Shown one piece after another: positions 1 through 5,146 of a stretch of DNA of 5,146 bases (position 1 is the first letter of the stretch; each line of letters begins with the position of its first letter). The position numbers and the translations under genes are program-made. Origin of the DNA: Actinomycetes bacterium (GTDB lineage Bacteria; Actinomycetota; Acidimicrobiia; Acidimicrobiales; Palsa-688); the NCBI GenBank assembly GCA_021827225.1, contig JAKAXG010000382.1, forward strand, positions 1 through 5,146, read 5' to 3'. The notes beneath the pieces were generated by a model. It made no database searches. It worked only from the letters and a program-made list of their open reading frames with translations, and was not told the origin of the DNA.

Positions 1-4
1 CTCA

Positions 5-9
5 CTCCT
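5..9 (-). promoter_or_regulatory. Possible ribosome binding site for a gene beyond the left edge
   Basis: Read on the minus strand, the window ends with AGGAG followed by four bases. This is a strong Shine-Dalgarno match at a distance that would allow a start codon just outside the window. It would serve another minus-strand gene downstream of the acyl-CoA dehydrogenase. No start codon is visible, so this rests on one short motif and may be chance. Confidence 0.2.
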
Positions 10-81
10 CAGACCGTCTTGCGCCTGGGCTTCCCAGCACCATTGCCCGGCCACACCGCCACACCTGCATTGCGGAGAAGC

Positions 82-94
82 CGCCCTGGGGGCG
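82..94 (-). terminator. Weak hairpin just after the acyl-CoA dehydrogenase stop
   Basis: A perfect 5-bp GC stem with a three-base loop (82-86 pairs with 90-94) begins about 10 bases past the stop codon of the minus-strand acyl-CoA dehydrogenase. No run of U follows on the minus strand, so it is at best a weak or Rho-assisted terminator. On the plus strand it is followed by a short T-rich stretch, but no plus-strand gene ends there. The rest of 1-104 shows nothing else I can support. Confidence 0.25.
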
Positions 95-104
95 TCTTTG
101 ATGC

Positions 105-1400
105 TCAGCGCCCGTATCGCTCCAAGACGTCGGCATAGCGAGCTCTGGCGGCGGCGCGGGCGGCGGGGAGATGGTAGGAGGGAAACAGGTCGGTAGACGG
201 CGTGTACTGGCTCAGCAGCTGGCGGGCCGCGGTCACCTTGTGGATTTCTGTGGCGCCGTCCGCCAGGCCTACATGGAACGAATCCAGGAGGAGACCGCCG
301 AAGGGCATCTCGTTGGACAACCCGAGCGAGCCGTGGATCTGCAGGGCGCGGGAGATCACGTTGTTGTACACCTTCGGCATCATCAACTTCACCGCCGAGA
401 TGTCGGCGCGCACCCTCTTGTAATCCTGGAAGCGGTCGATCTTCCACGCCGTCTGCAGCACGAGCAGGCGGAACTGCTCGATCTCGGCCCACGACTCGGC
501 GATCATCTCCTGGACGAGCTGTTGGCGGGACAGGTTCTCCCCTCTGGTGGTGGTCCTCGAGACAGCCCGCTCGCACATGGTTGCGAAAGCCCACTTGATC
601 CGCGCCACGGTCCGCATGGCATGGTGGATCCGTCCTCCGCCCAGACGGGTCTGGGCGACGACGAAACCGCCGCCGCGCTCGCCGAGAAGGTGGTCGGCTG
701 GTACCCGGACCTCGTTGTAACGCAGGTAGCTGTGCGTCCCCTCCCCCTCTGCCTCGCCCCACAGACCGGTGTTCCTCACGAACTCCAATCCCGGGCTGTC
801 GGCAGGCACCACGATCGCCGATAGCCGCTGGTGCGGTGGGTTGTCGGGCTCGGTGACAGCCATCGTGATCAAGAAGGAAGCGAACCGGGCGTGTGAGGAG
901 AACCACTTCTCCCCCGTGATCACCCACTCGTCGCCATCCAGGACAGCCCGAGTGGTGAACTGGGTGGGGTCGGTACCACCTTGGGGCTCGGTCATCGAGA
1001 AGCACGACACCGACCGCCCGTCGATCAGGGGATCCAGGTAGCGTGATTTGAGCTCCGGGGTGCCGAAGTGGGCCAGGATCTCCGCGTTACCGGAATCCGG
1101 GGCCTGGCAGCCGAAGACCACGGGCCCTGCTGAAGTGCGGCCGAAGATCTCGTTCATCAGCGCCAGCTTCACCTGCCCGTAGCCCGGTCCTCCGAGGTTC
1201 GGGCCGAGGTGACACGCCCACAGCCCCCTCGCCTTCACTTTTTCCTGCAACGGCGGGATCAGCTCCTGGCGGACCGGATCGGACAGGTCGTAGGCATGCG
1301 GGATCACGTGCTCCAGCGGATCGACCTCGTCGCGCACGAAGTCCGCGATCCACTCGAGCTGCTCCTCGAAGTCCTCGTCGGTCTCGAAATCCCAGGCCAT
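105..1400 (-). CDS. Acyl-CoA dehydrogenase, ACAD10/11-like
   Basis: A 431-residue flavoprotein of normal family length. It is expected to oxidise an acyl-CoA thioester to the 2,3-enoyl-CoA using FAD and to pass electrons to electron-transfer flavoprotein in the cytoplasm. Visible features in order: an N-terminal helical domain (about 5-130), the middle beta-domain signature FSMTEPQGGTDPT (134-146) followed by GEKWFSSHA (163-171), the LGGGRIHHAMR segment (253-263) typical of ACAD10/11-like enzymes, QIHGSLGLSNEMP (354-366) and the C-terminal DGATEIHK (381-388). Where many acyl-CoA dehydrogenases carry the catalytic Glu of a YEGT motif, this protein has Asp381, as I recall for the ACAD10/11 group. 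The ATG at 1400 is preceded by AAGGG (1411-1407) with a six-base spacer, which supports this start. It lies 72 bases downstream of an SDR on the same strand and is probably co-transcribed with it. The substrate cannot be read; a long, branched or ring-bearing acyl chain is possible. Confidence 0.93.
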   Translation of the reverse strand: MAWDFETDEDFEEQLEWIADFVRDEVDPLEHVIPHAYDLSDPVRQELIPPLQEKVKARGLWACHLGPNLGGPGYGQVKLALMNEIFGRTSAGPVVFGCQAPDSGNAEILAHFGTPELKSRYLDPLIDGRSVSCFSMTEPQGGTDPTQFTTRAVLDGDEWVITGEKWFSSHARFASFLITMAVTEPDNPPHQRLSAIVVPADSPGLEFVRNTGLWGEAEGEGTHSYLRYNEVRVPADHLLGERGGGFVVAQTRLGGGRIHHAMRTVARIKWAFATMCERAVSRTTTRGENLSRQQLVQEMIAESWAEIEQFRLLVLQTAWKIDRFQDYKRVRADISAVKLMMPKVYNNVISRALQIHGSLGLSNEMPFGGLLLDSFHVGLADGATEIHKVTAARQLLSQYTPSTDLFPSYHLPAARAAARARYADVLERYGR

Positions 1401-1442
1401 GTCCCACCCTTCGTCTAGTCTCGTCTGCTCAATACCACATCG

Positions 1443-1457
1443 GCCGGGCCCTCCGGC
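1443..1457. other. Small GC hairpin in the SDR to acyl-CoA dehydrogenase gap
   Basis: The 72-base gap between the SDR stop and the acyl-CoA dehydrogenase start contains an inverted repeat with 5-bp arms (GCCGG at 1443-1447, CCGGC at 1453-1457) and a five-base loop. It has no U-tract and could be an intercistronic mRNA structure or chance in GC-rich DNA. I see no convincing separate promoter in this gap, which favours a shared transcript. Confidence 0.2.
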
Positions 1458-1472
1458 GAGCGGCGTGCCCGG

Positions 1473-2318
1473 TCAGTCGGGTGCCAGCCCGAACGACTGA
1501 GGCTGCTGGTCGAAGGTGCGGTCGATCTGGGCGAAGCGACGCTGGATCGAAACCCGGCTCTCCCCGTGGGGCAGCACGTAGAGCCGGTCAGCCTCGATGG
1601 CGTCCACCGTCAGCGCGGCCACCCCGTCGACGGGGAGCACCCGGCCCGCCAGGTCCCGGTTGCTCTCGCTCTGGTCCGGCACGGCCGTGGCGGGCCTGGC
1701 GCTGCCGTACTGAGGACCACGGTGGAGATGCGACCGCCCGATATCGGTCTCCACCCGCATCGGGCAGAGCACCGACACGCCGATGTTGTCCGAGCGCAGC
1801 TCCCGGCGCAGAACCTCCGCCAGCGCCACCACTCCGTACTTGGCGACGCAGTAGGGGCCCAGACCCACATTGGGCACCAGGCCGGCGAACGAGGCCGTGA
1901 AAGCCAGATGCCCTCCCTCCCCCTGATCGAGAAGGCGCGGCAGGAATGCCTCGACGCCGTGGATGGGTCCCCACAGGTCCACGTCGATGACCCAGCGCCA
2001 GTCGTCGTGGGACATCTCTGCGACCGGTCCCGAAACCGCCACCCCGGCGTTGTTGAAGACGATGTGCACTGCCCCCAGTAGGGCAAAGGCCTGCTCGGCG
2101 AGGCTCTCCACCGAGTCGCGGTCGCTGACATCGCAGATGACTCCGTGCGCCTCGACACCCGCCGTTCGCAGGTGGTCCACGGCGGAGGCGAGCGGTTCTT
2201 CATCCATATCAGCCAGCACCATGCGCGCACCCTTGGCGCCGAGCCTTCTGGCCGTGGCATAGCCGATGCCGCGGGCACCGCCGGTAATGACAGCGCCTCT
2301 TCCCGCAACGGTGGTCAT
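1473..2318 (-). CDS. SDR family oxidoreductase (classical, probably NAD-dependent)
   Basis: A 281-residue classical short-chain dehydrogenase/reductase, a cytoplasmic Rossmann-fold enzyme that interconverts alcohols and ketones. The cofactor motif TGGARGIG is at 12-19. Asp37 ends the second beta strand (LADMDE), which usually means NAD(H) preference. NNAG is at 89-92, Ser143 lies 13 residues before Tyr156, and Tyr156-x3-Lys160 completes the active site. The fourth tetrad position, normally Asn, is Asp114 in the sequence VDLWG. The usual PG motif after the active site reads CPMRVET. The C-terminal region (about 195-281) is longer than in 250-residue SDRs and probably forms a substrate lid. An in-frame GTG at 2363 would add 15 residues, but the ATG at 2318 has GGAG (2328-2325) six bases upstream and places TGGxxxGIG at the normal distance. 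The ATG overlaps the stop of a short upstream ORF as ATGA, so translation is probably coupled. Likely in one transcript with the acyl-CoA dehydrogenase. The substrate is unknown. Confidence 0.92.
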   Translation of the reverse strand: MTTVAGRGAVITGGARGIGYATARRLGAKGARMVLADMDEEPLASAVDHLRTAGVEAHGVICDVSDRDSVESLAEQAFALLGAVHIVFNNAGVAVSGPVAEMSHDDWRWVIDVDLWGPIHGVEAFLPRLLDQGEGGHLAFTASFAGLVPNVGLGPYCVAKYGVVALAEVLRRELRSDNIGVSVLCPMRVETDIGRSHLHRGPQYGSARPATAVPDQSESNRDLAGRVLPVDGVAALTVDAIEADRLYVLPHGESRVSIQRRFAQIDRTFDQQPQSFGLAPD

Positions 2319-2455
2319 GAACCGCTCCGCCTGACCCACAACCGCATGCCGGTGCTCGACCACGGTACGGGCCCGGACTCATCGAGCCGGCAGGCCCGGG
2401 TCCCCTCTCGGCTCGTCGGGGGCCGGCGCCGGAGAGCGAACATCAGCTTGGCCAT
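2315..2455 (-). pseudogene. Short ORF resembling the N-terminus of an EthD-domain protein (remnant or coupled leader)
   Basis: A 46-residue ORF starting with MAKLMFALRRRPPTSRE, followed by LDESGPV at 25-31. This matches the start of EthD-family proteins as I recall it: a K-L-x-F-x-L-R-R-x-P segment, then S-R-E-E-F, then Y-W-x-D-E-H-G-P-L-V. The spacing to the LDE-GP segment is preserved without gaps, but the conserved aromatic residues and the His are lost. The rest of the roughly 90-residue or longer domain is absent. The start is well supported: GAAAGG (2468-2463) lies seven bases upstream, with a good -10 box (2502-2497) before it. The stop TGA (2317-2315) overlaps the ATG of the downstream SDR. 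I infer a truncated EthD gene whose expression signals now drive the SDR, or a real short coupled ORF. EthD proteins are often small companions of catabolic oxidoreductases. The homology was recognised by eye and not searched. Confidence 0.5.
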
Positions 2456-2496
2456 GGCTGAACCTTTCGACGATCGCGAACGGGAGCAGGAATCGC

Positions 2497-2502
2497 ACTA
2501 TA
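2497..2502 (-). promoter_or_regulatory. Candidate -10 box for the minus-strand set
   Basis: On the minus strand the hexamer is TATAGT, a five-of-six match to TATAAT and unusual in such GC-rich DNA. It would place transcription start near 2490, about 35 bases before the ATG at 2455, with the ribosome binding site GAAAGG between them. I see no convincing -35 hexamer at 16-18 bases, which is common in actinobacteria. On the plus strand the overlapping TATAGG (2499-2504) could in turn serve the SDR starting at 2568. Confidence 0.45.
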
Positions 2503-2536
2503 GGCATCCCTGGAGCCACCAAGGTCCGGCGGGGCG

Positions 2537-2555
2537 CCACGACCAGGTGACGTGG
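2537..2555. promoter_or_regulatory. Imperfect palindrome ahead of the plus-strand SDR, possible operator
   Basis: A 19-base imperfect palindrome with arms CCACG (2537-2541) and CGTGG (2551-2555), plus one further inner pair, ends 12 bases before the ATG at 2568 in the divergent region. Size and position fit a binding site for a dimeric repressor such as a TetR-family protein. No regulator gene is in the window, and 5-bp arms can arise by chance. Confidence 0.25.
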
Positions 2556-2567
2556 TACACAAGTCGG

Positions 2568-3335
2568 ATGGAACCATCCCTGTTGAGCCTGTCGGGCAAG
2601 GTGGCGGTCATCACGGGAGGCAGCCGCGGGATCGGCCGGGCCATCGCCCTGGCCTACGCCGAGCACGGCGCCGATGTGGTCATCGCCAGCCGCAAGTTGG
2701 ATAACTGCCGCGAGGTAGCAGACGACATCAGCGAGGCAACCGGTCGCAAGGCGCTGGCTGTCGGGACCCACGTCGGCCGGTGGGAGGATTGCCAACGGCT
2801 GGCCGACACGGTGCTGGAGGAATTCGGCCGGTGCGACATCCTGGTGAACAACGCCGGAATGTCCCCCCTGTACGGCAAGGTCACCGACATCACCGAGGAG
2901 TACTACGACAAGGTCTCATCGGTGAATCTGAAGGGTCCCTTCGCCCTGAGCATCCGCCTGGGCGGTCACATGTACGACCACGGCGGCGGTTCCATCATCA
3001 ACATCTCGAGCATCGGCTCCATCCGGCCCAGCCGGGTCGAGGTGGTGTACGGGATGGCGAAGTCGGGCTTGAACGCCATGACCATCGCCCTGGCCGACGC
3101 ATTCGGGCCCAAGGTGCGCGTCAACTGCATCCTCCCCGGAGCGGTGCTGACCGACATATCCCATGCCTGGAGCGACGAAACGATCGCCAACGCGCACAAG
3201 ACACCCCTCGGCCGAGCCGGCTACGCGGATGACTTCCGGGGCGCTGCGCTGTTTTTGGCGAGCGAGGCCTCGGCATGGATAACCGGGACCTGCATCCGCG
3301 TCGACGGCGGCATGGCCCGCCAGCTGGGACTCTGA
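2568..3335 (+). CDS. SDR family oxidoreductase (classical, probably NADP-dependent)
   Basis: A 255-residue classical SDR of standard length with every expected motif: TGGSRGIG (16-23), NNAG (94-97), Asn120 in VNLKG, Ser148, Tyr161-x3-Lys165, a PG motif in ILPGAVLTD, and the C-terminal ITGTCIRVDGG signature. Arg42 after the second beta strand (IASRK) suggests NADP(H). The position usually occupied by the Asp of a C/x-D-V motif reads HVGRW (68-72), a variant I recall from actinobacterial SDRs. FabG-like or gluconate-dehydrogenase-like relatives share this architecture, so the substrate remains open. The frame is open upstream to 2145, but that stretch is antisense to the neighbouring SDR, and the ATG at 2568 gives the normal N-terminus. 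No good Shine-Dalgarno sequence precedes the ATG. AGGTGA (2545-2550) is too distant, so translation may be leaderless or weakly initiated. An in-frame GTG at 2547 is a less likely alternative. Probably the first gene of a plus-strand pair with the next SDR. Confidence 0.93.
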   Translation: MEPSLLSLSGKVAVITGGSRGIGRAIALAYAEHGADVVIASRKLDNCREVADDISEATGRKALAVGTHVGRWEDCQRLADTVLEEFGRCDILVNNAGMSPLYGKVTDITEEYYDKVSSVNLKGPFALSIRLGGHMYDHGGGSIINISSIGSIRPSRVEVVYGMAKSGLNAMTIALADAFGPKVRVNCILPGAVLTDISHAWSDETIANAHKTPLGRAGYADDFRGAALFLASEASAWITGTCIRVDGGMARQLGL

Positions 3336-3386
3336 TCGTGGACCAGCCACGCTGACTCCCGCACCCACGGGCCCAGCTCCCGGGTA

Positions 3387-3399
3387 GGGCCGGCGGCCC
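3387..3399 (+). other. Small GC hairpin between the two plus-strand SDR genes
   Basis: The 128-base gap between the two SDR genes (3336-3463) contains GGGCC (3387-3391) and GGCCC (3395-3399) around a three-base loop. No T-tract follows, so it is a poor intrinsic terminator. Otherwise the gap shows only the ribosome binding site of the next gene at its end. Confidence 0.2.
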
Positions 3400-3463
3400 G
3401 GCTGCATAAGCTCGGCGCACCGAGCTCGACCCGTCCGATGTCCGATCGATTGAGAGGCCCCTT

Positions 3464-4209
3464 GTGAGCACAGACACCCGACGAGTAGCGCTCATCGCCG
3501 ACGCCAGGTTCTACGTCGGCCCGGACCTGGCCCGCCTGCTGGCAGCCCGGGGCCACGACCTGGTGCTCGGCGACCCCAGCGACGAGCTCCTGGGCGAGCT
3601 GGCCGAAACCGGCGCCGCGGTCGAGGCGGTCAGCGGCTGTCGCGACCTCAGCGATCCGGCGAGCTCCGAGCGGATCGTCGGGGCCGCCCTGGCCCGGTTC
3701 GGGCGTATCGACGCGGCCACTGCCGCGTCCGGGCGCGTCGTCACCGGACGGTTTCTGCGTTCGAGCATCGATGACCTGCATGCGGTGGTAGAGGGCTGCC
3801 TGGAGGCCCCTTACCACTTCCTTCGCGCCGTCGTCCCGGTCATGGTCGAACAACGCGACGGCCAGGTGCTGCTCATGACCAGCGCGGCCGGCGCCCGCCC
3901 GACACCAGGAGCTCCGCTCTATTCGGCCGCCCGCGCCGGAGCGACCATGCTCGCCCGAACGTCGCCGCCGAGGTGGTCGGCTCCGGTGTCCAGGTGAACG
4001 TGATCGGTACGAATTTCATGGACTTCCCCGAAATCCTGCGGGCCAACGGCGTCGTTGACGAGGAATCCCGAGCGCGCGTCGAAGCCATGGTTCCGATGGG
4101 GCGCCTGGGGACATTGGAGGAGTTCGCGGCGTTCTGCATGCCCTTCATCGACGGCACAAGCCGCTTCACCACCGGCCAGTTCGTGGCGTACGCCGGGGGC
4201 TGGGTCTGA
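3464..4209 (+). pseudogene. Atypical SDR-fold protein split by a frameshift
   Basis: The first frame runs from GTG 3464 to a stop at 3997 (177 residues). The second runs from about 3958 to 4209 and supplies the missing C-terminal third. Restoring one base after 3957 turns the junction into LAR-NVAAEV and yields a 248-residue SDR. The start is supported by GAGAGG (3452-3457) six bases before the GTG. The fold is recognisable from Ser140 and Tyr153 at the usual 13-residue spacing, the post-active-site segment VQVNVIGTNFMDF and the C-terminal FTTGQFVAYAGGW. Key positions differ. The TGxxxGxG motif reads ADARFYVG (12-19), NNAG reads AASG (87-90), the tetrad Asn is replaced near Cys112, and YxxxK is YSAAR, with Arg157. 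It may bind cofactor differently or act without classical catalysis. Codon use and protein quality stay good in both parts, so the break is either recent or a sequence error. The first 12 residues after the break are not SDR-like. Confidence 0.85.
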
Positions 4210-4312
4210 TAGGCGCAGCGGACCATGGCGTCGCCGGCGCTGACGGAATAGTGGTGCCTCGGGTAGAGCTGCACCATTTGGACGCCGGCACCGCCTCCCG
4301 CTTGACGGCGCA
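4210..4312. other. Convergent gap with no recognisable element
   Basis: The 103 bases between the frameshifted SDR and the converging GNAT gene contain only a short GC palindrome (CGCCGGCG) without a loop or T-run. I find no intrinsic terminator for either gene. Confidence 0.5.
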
Positions 4313-5008
4313 TCATCTGATCGATATGTCCAGCCGGAACTCGATCAGGCCCTCGTCGAAGCGCCACTGGTACGGATAGCCGGCGCGGCGGAAGACCTTC
4401 TGCATAGCCCGGTTATCGGCGAGGGTCTGAGCGTACAGACAGCTGATGCCGGCGCCCACGGCGCGCACGGCCAGGCGGTGCAGGAGCGCGGCGCCGAGGC
4501 CCTCGCCCTGCAGCCGGTCGGCTATCACGAACGCCACCTCAGCAGTCCTCGGATCGTCGGCCAGGCGGTCGTAGGCGCCGATGCCGACCATCTCCGAATG
4601 CTCACCGCAAGGGGACGGGCCCAGGGTGGCCACCAGGGCCACACGGTCGGTGCCGTCGAGGTGGGTGAACCGGTAGATCTCACGCGGGCTGAGCCGGGTG
4701 TGGCTATTGAAGAACCTGAAGTAGACGGCCTCACGGGACAGGCCGCGGTGGAAAGCGACCAGCCGGTCGGCATCCTTCACCCGCATGGGCCGGATGTGCA
4801 CCTGTGCGCCGTGGCGGGTCGGAGTGTCGCCGCCGCTGACGCGGCAGACCGACTCGGCCACTGCCTCGCACCCGCTGCATGGGTAGCCGGCGATCACAAC
4901 GACAACTCTGCCGCTGTCCTCCCACGAGAAGACAGGGTCCTTCGGCCCCAGCCCTTGGGCCCAACCGGTGGCATTCCGCACGCCTCCCGGTACGGCTGGT
5001 GCCGGCAC
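4313..5008 (-). CDS. GNAT family N-acetyltransferase
   Basis: A protein of up to 231 residues with a GNAT domain from about 69 to 231. The domain opens with VHIRPMRVKDADRLVAFH, continues with LSREAVYFRFF (90-100) and THLDGTDRVALVA, and carries the acetyl-CoA pyrophosphate loop QGEGLG (167-172) and a late ADNRAMQKVFRRAGY helix. This domain style resembles GNAT domains fused to NDP-forming acyl-CoA synthetases and protein lysine acetyltransferases of the Pat type. Here the reading frame stops at the end of the GNAT fold, so it stands alone. An acyl-CoA-dependent acetyl transfer to a protein lysine or small amine is expected; the target is unknown. The start is uncertain. The GTG at 5008 has only a weak AGAGAAG upstream, the in-frame GTG at 4981 has GGGAGG only one base away, and there is no in-frame ATG before residue 75. 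Residues 1-60 are low in recognisable structure but contain GYPCSGC (41-47) after a Val-rich stretch. Convergent with the SDR gene to its left. Confidence 0.82.
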   Translation of the reverse strand: MPAPAVPGGVRNATGWAQGLGPKDPVFSWEDSGRVVVVIAGYPCSGCEAVAESVCRVSGGDTPTRHGAQVHIRPMRVKDADRLVAFHRGLSREAVYFRFFNSHTRLSPREIYRFTHLDGTDRVALVATLGPSPCGEHSEMVGIGAYDRLADDPRTAEVAFVIADRLQGEGLGAALLHRLAVRAVGAGISCLYAQTLADNRAMQKVFRRAGYPYQWRFDEGLIEFRLDISIR

Positions 5009-5041
5009 GCGCTTCTCTGCCCCCCGGCGGTCGCTTCTCCT

Positions 5042-5058
5042 CCGGCGCCGGGCGCCGG
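5042..5058. repeat. Perfect 17-base GC palindrome upstream of the GNAT gene
   Basis: Arms CCGGCGCC (5042-5049) and GGCGCCGG (5051-5058) are exact reverse complements around one central G. In RNA this can form a 7-bp stem with a three-base loop. It sits about 35-50 bases before the presumed GNAT start and immediately downstream of a -10-like element, so it would fall at the transcription start or in the 5' leader. It could be an operator or a leader hairpin. GC-rich palindromes also occur by chance in such genomes. Confidence 0.5.
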
Positions 5059-5064
5059 CGCAGC

Positions 5065-5073
5065 ATTATCATA
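5065..5073 (-). promoter_or_regulatory. Candidate -10 region for the GNAT gene
   Basis: On the minus strand the sequence is TATGATAAT, giving two overlapping -10 candidates: TATGAT (5073-5068) and GATAAT (5070-5065). It is an AT-rich island in very GC-rich DNA. It would start transcription near 5058-5061, leaving a leader of about 50 bases before the GTG at 5008. No matching -35 hexamer is obvious at normal spacing. The remaining bases to 5146 show no gene I can support. Confidence 0.4.
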
Positions 5074-5146
5074 TCGGGACCGCCAAGCAGCGGCCCCGTC
5101 CTCACCGCAGAAGGCTACGGCGCCGTGCGTTCAGTTCTGAAGCGAT

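Noticed and set aside
1481..2081. Plus-strand open frames within the minus-strand SDR
   Set aside because: Arg- and Pro-rich or His-rich translations without domains, fully explained as shadows of the SDR.
2319..2363. GTG start at 2363 for the minus-strand SDR
   Set aside because: The ATG at 2318 has a clear GGAG at six bases and gives the standard N-terminus; the extra 15 residues overlap the short upstream ORF.
2145..2567. Upstream extension of the plus-strand SDR reading frame
   Set aside because: It is antisense to the N-terminal part of the minus-strand SDR and to the EthD-like stump, contains no recognisable domain, and the normal SDR N-terminus begins at 2568.
3360..3410. Intrinsic terminator between the two plus-strand SDRs
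   Set aside because: The GC hairpin at 3387-3399 lacks a following T-tract, and the 128-base same-strand gap is compatible with read-through.
3405..3410. CATAAG as a -10 box for the third SDR
   Set aside because: A four-of-six match with no -35 at normal spacing; too weak to list.
3221..3853. Long minus-strand open frame across the two plus-strand SDR genes
   Set aside because: It is antisense to two recognisable SDR genes, its residues show no domain, and such frames are common in GC-rich coding DNA.
3955..3975. Programmed ribosomal frameshifting in the third SDR
   Set aside because: No slippery heptamer or clear downstream pseudoknot is visible, and a single lost base explains the junction exactly.
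4478..5140. Long open frame on the plus strand opposite the GNAT gene
   Set aside because: It is a GC-rich shadow with no recognisable motif, while the opposite strand encodes a clear GNAT domain.

Overview
The window is GC-rich, with mostly G or C at third codon positions, frequent GTG starts and short G-rich ribosome binding sites. The protein types (an acyl-CoA dehydrogenase of the ACAD10/11-like kind, several short-chain dehydrogenases/reductases (SDRs) and a GNAT acetyltransferase) fit an actinobacterium, perhaps an uncultured member of the Acidimicrobiia or a mycobacterial relative. That assignment is inferred from protein style only.

Layout from left to right. Positions 1-104 are non-coding apart from a weak hairpin and a possible ribosome binding site for a gene beyond the left edge. 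A minus-strand set occupies 2455 down to 105: a short ORF (2455-2315) that looks like the N-terminal stump of an EthD-domain protein, a classical SDR (2318-1473) whose ATG overlaps the stump's stop codon, and after a 72-base gap an acyl-CoA dehydrogenase (1400-105). A 112-base divergent region (2456-2567) holds a good -10 box for the minus-strand set and an imperfect palindrome in front of the plus-strand set. The plus strand then carries a second classical SDR (2568-3335) and, 128 bases later, a third, atypical SDR (3464-4209) broken by one apparent single-base deletion near 3957. A minus-strand GNAT acetyltransferase (5008-4313) converges on it, with a promoter-like element and a perfect GC palindrome upstream of its start.

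Taken together, the dehydrogenase and SDRs look like part of a catabolic locus for acyl-CoA, steroid or other alicyclic substrates. The acyl-CoA dehydrogenase would introduce an alpha,beta double bond, and the SDRs would oxidise or reduce hydroxyl or keto groups. No substrate can be read from the sequence. The GNAT protein has the domain type often fused to NDP-forming acyl-CoA synthetases and could modify acyl-CoA enzymes, but this is inference.

I see no tRNA, rRNA, CRISPR array, transposase or phage gene, and no clear evidence of a new multi-gene system. The most unusual items are the EthD-like stump translationally coupled to an SDR, the frameshifted SDR with non-canonical cofactor and catalytic residues, and the palindrome at the start of the GNAT transcript.
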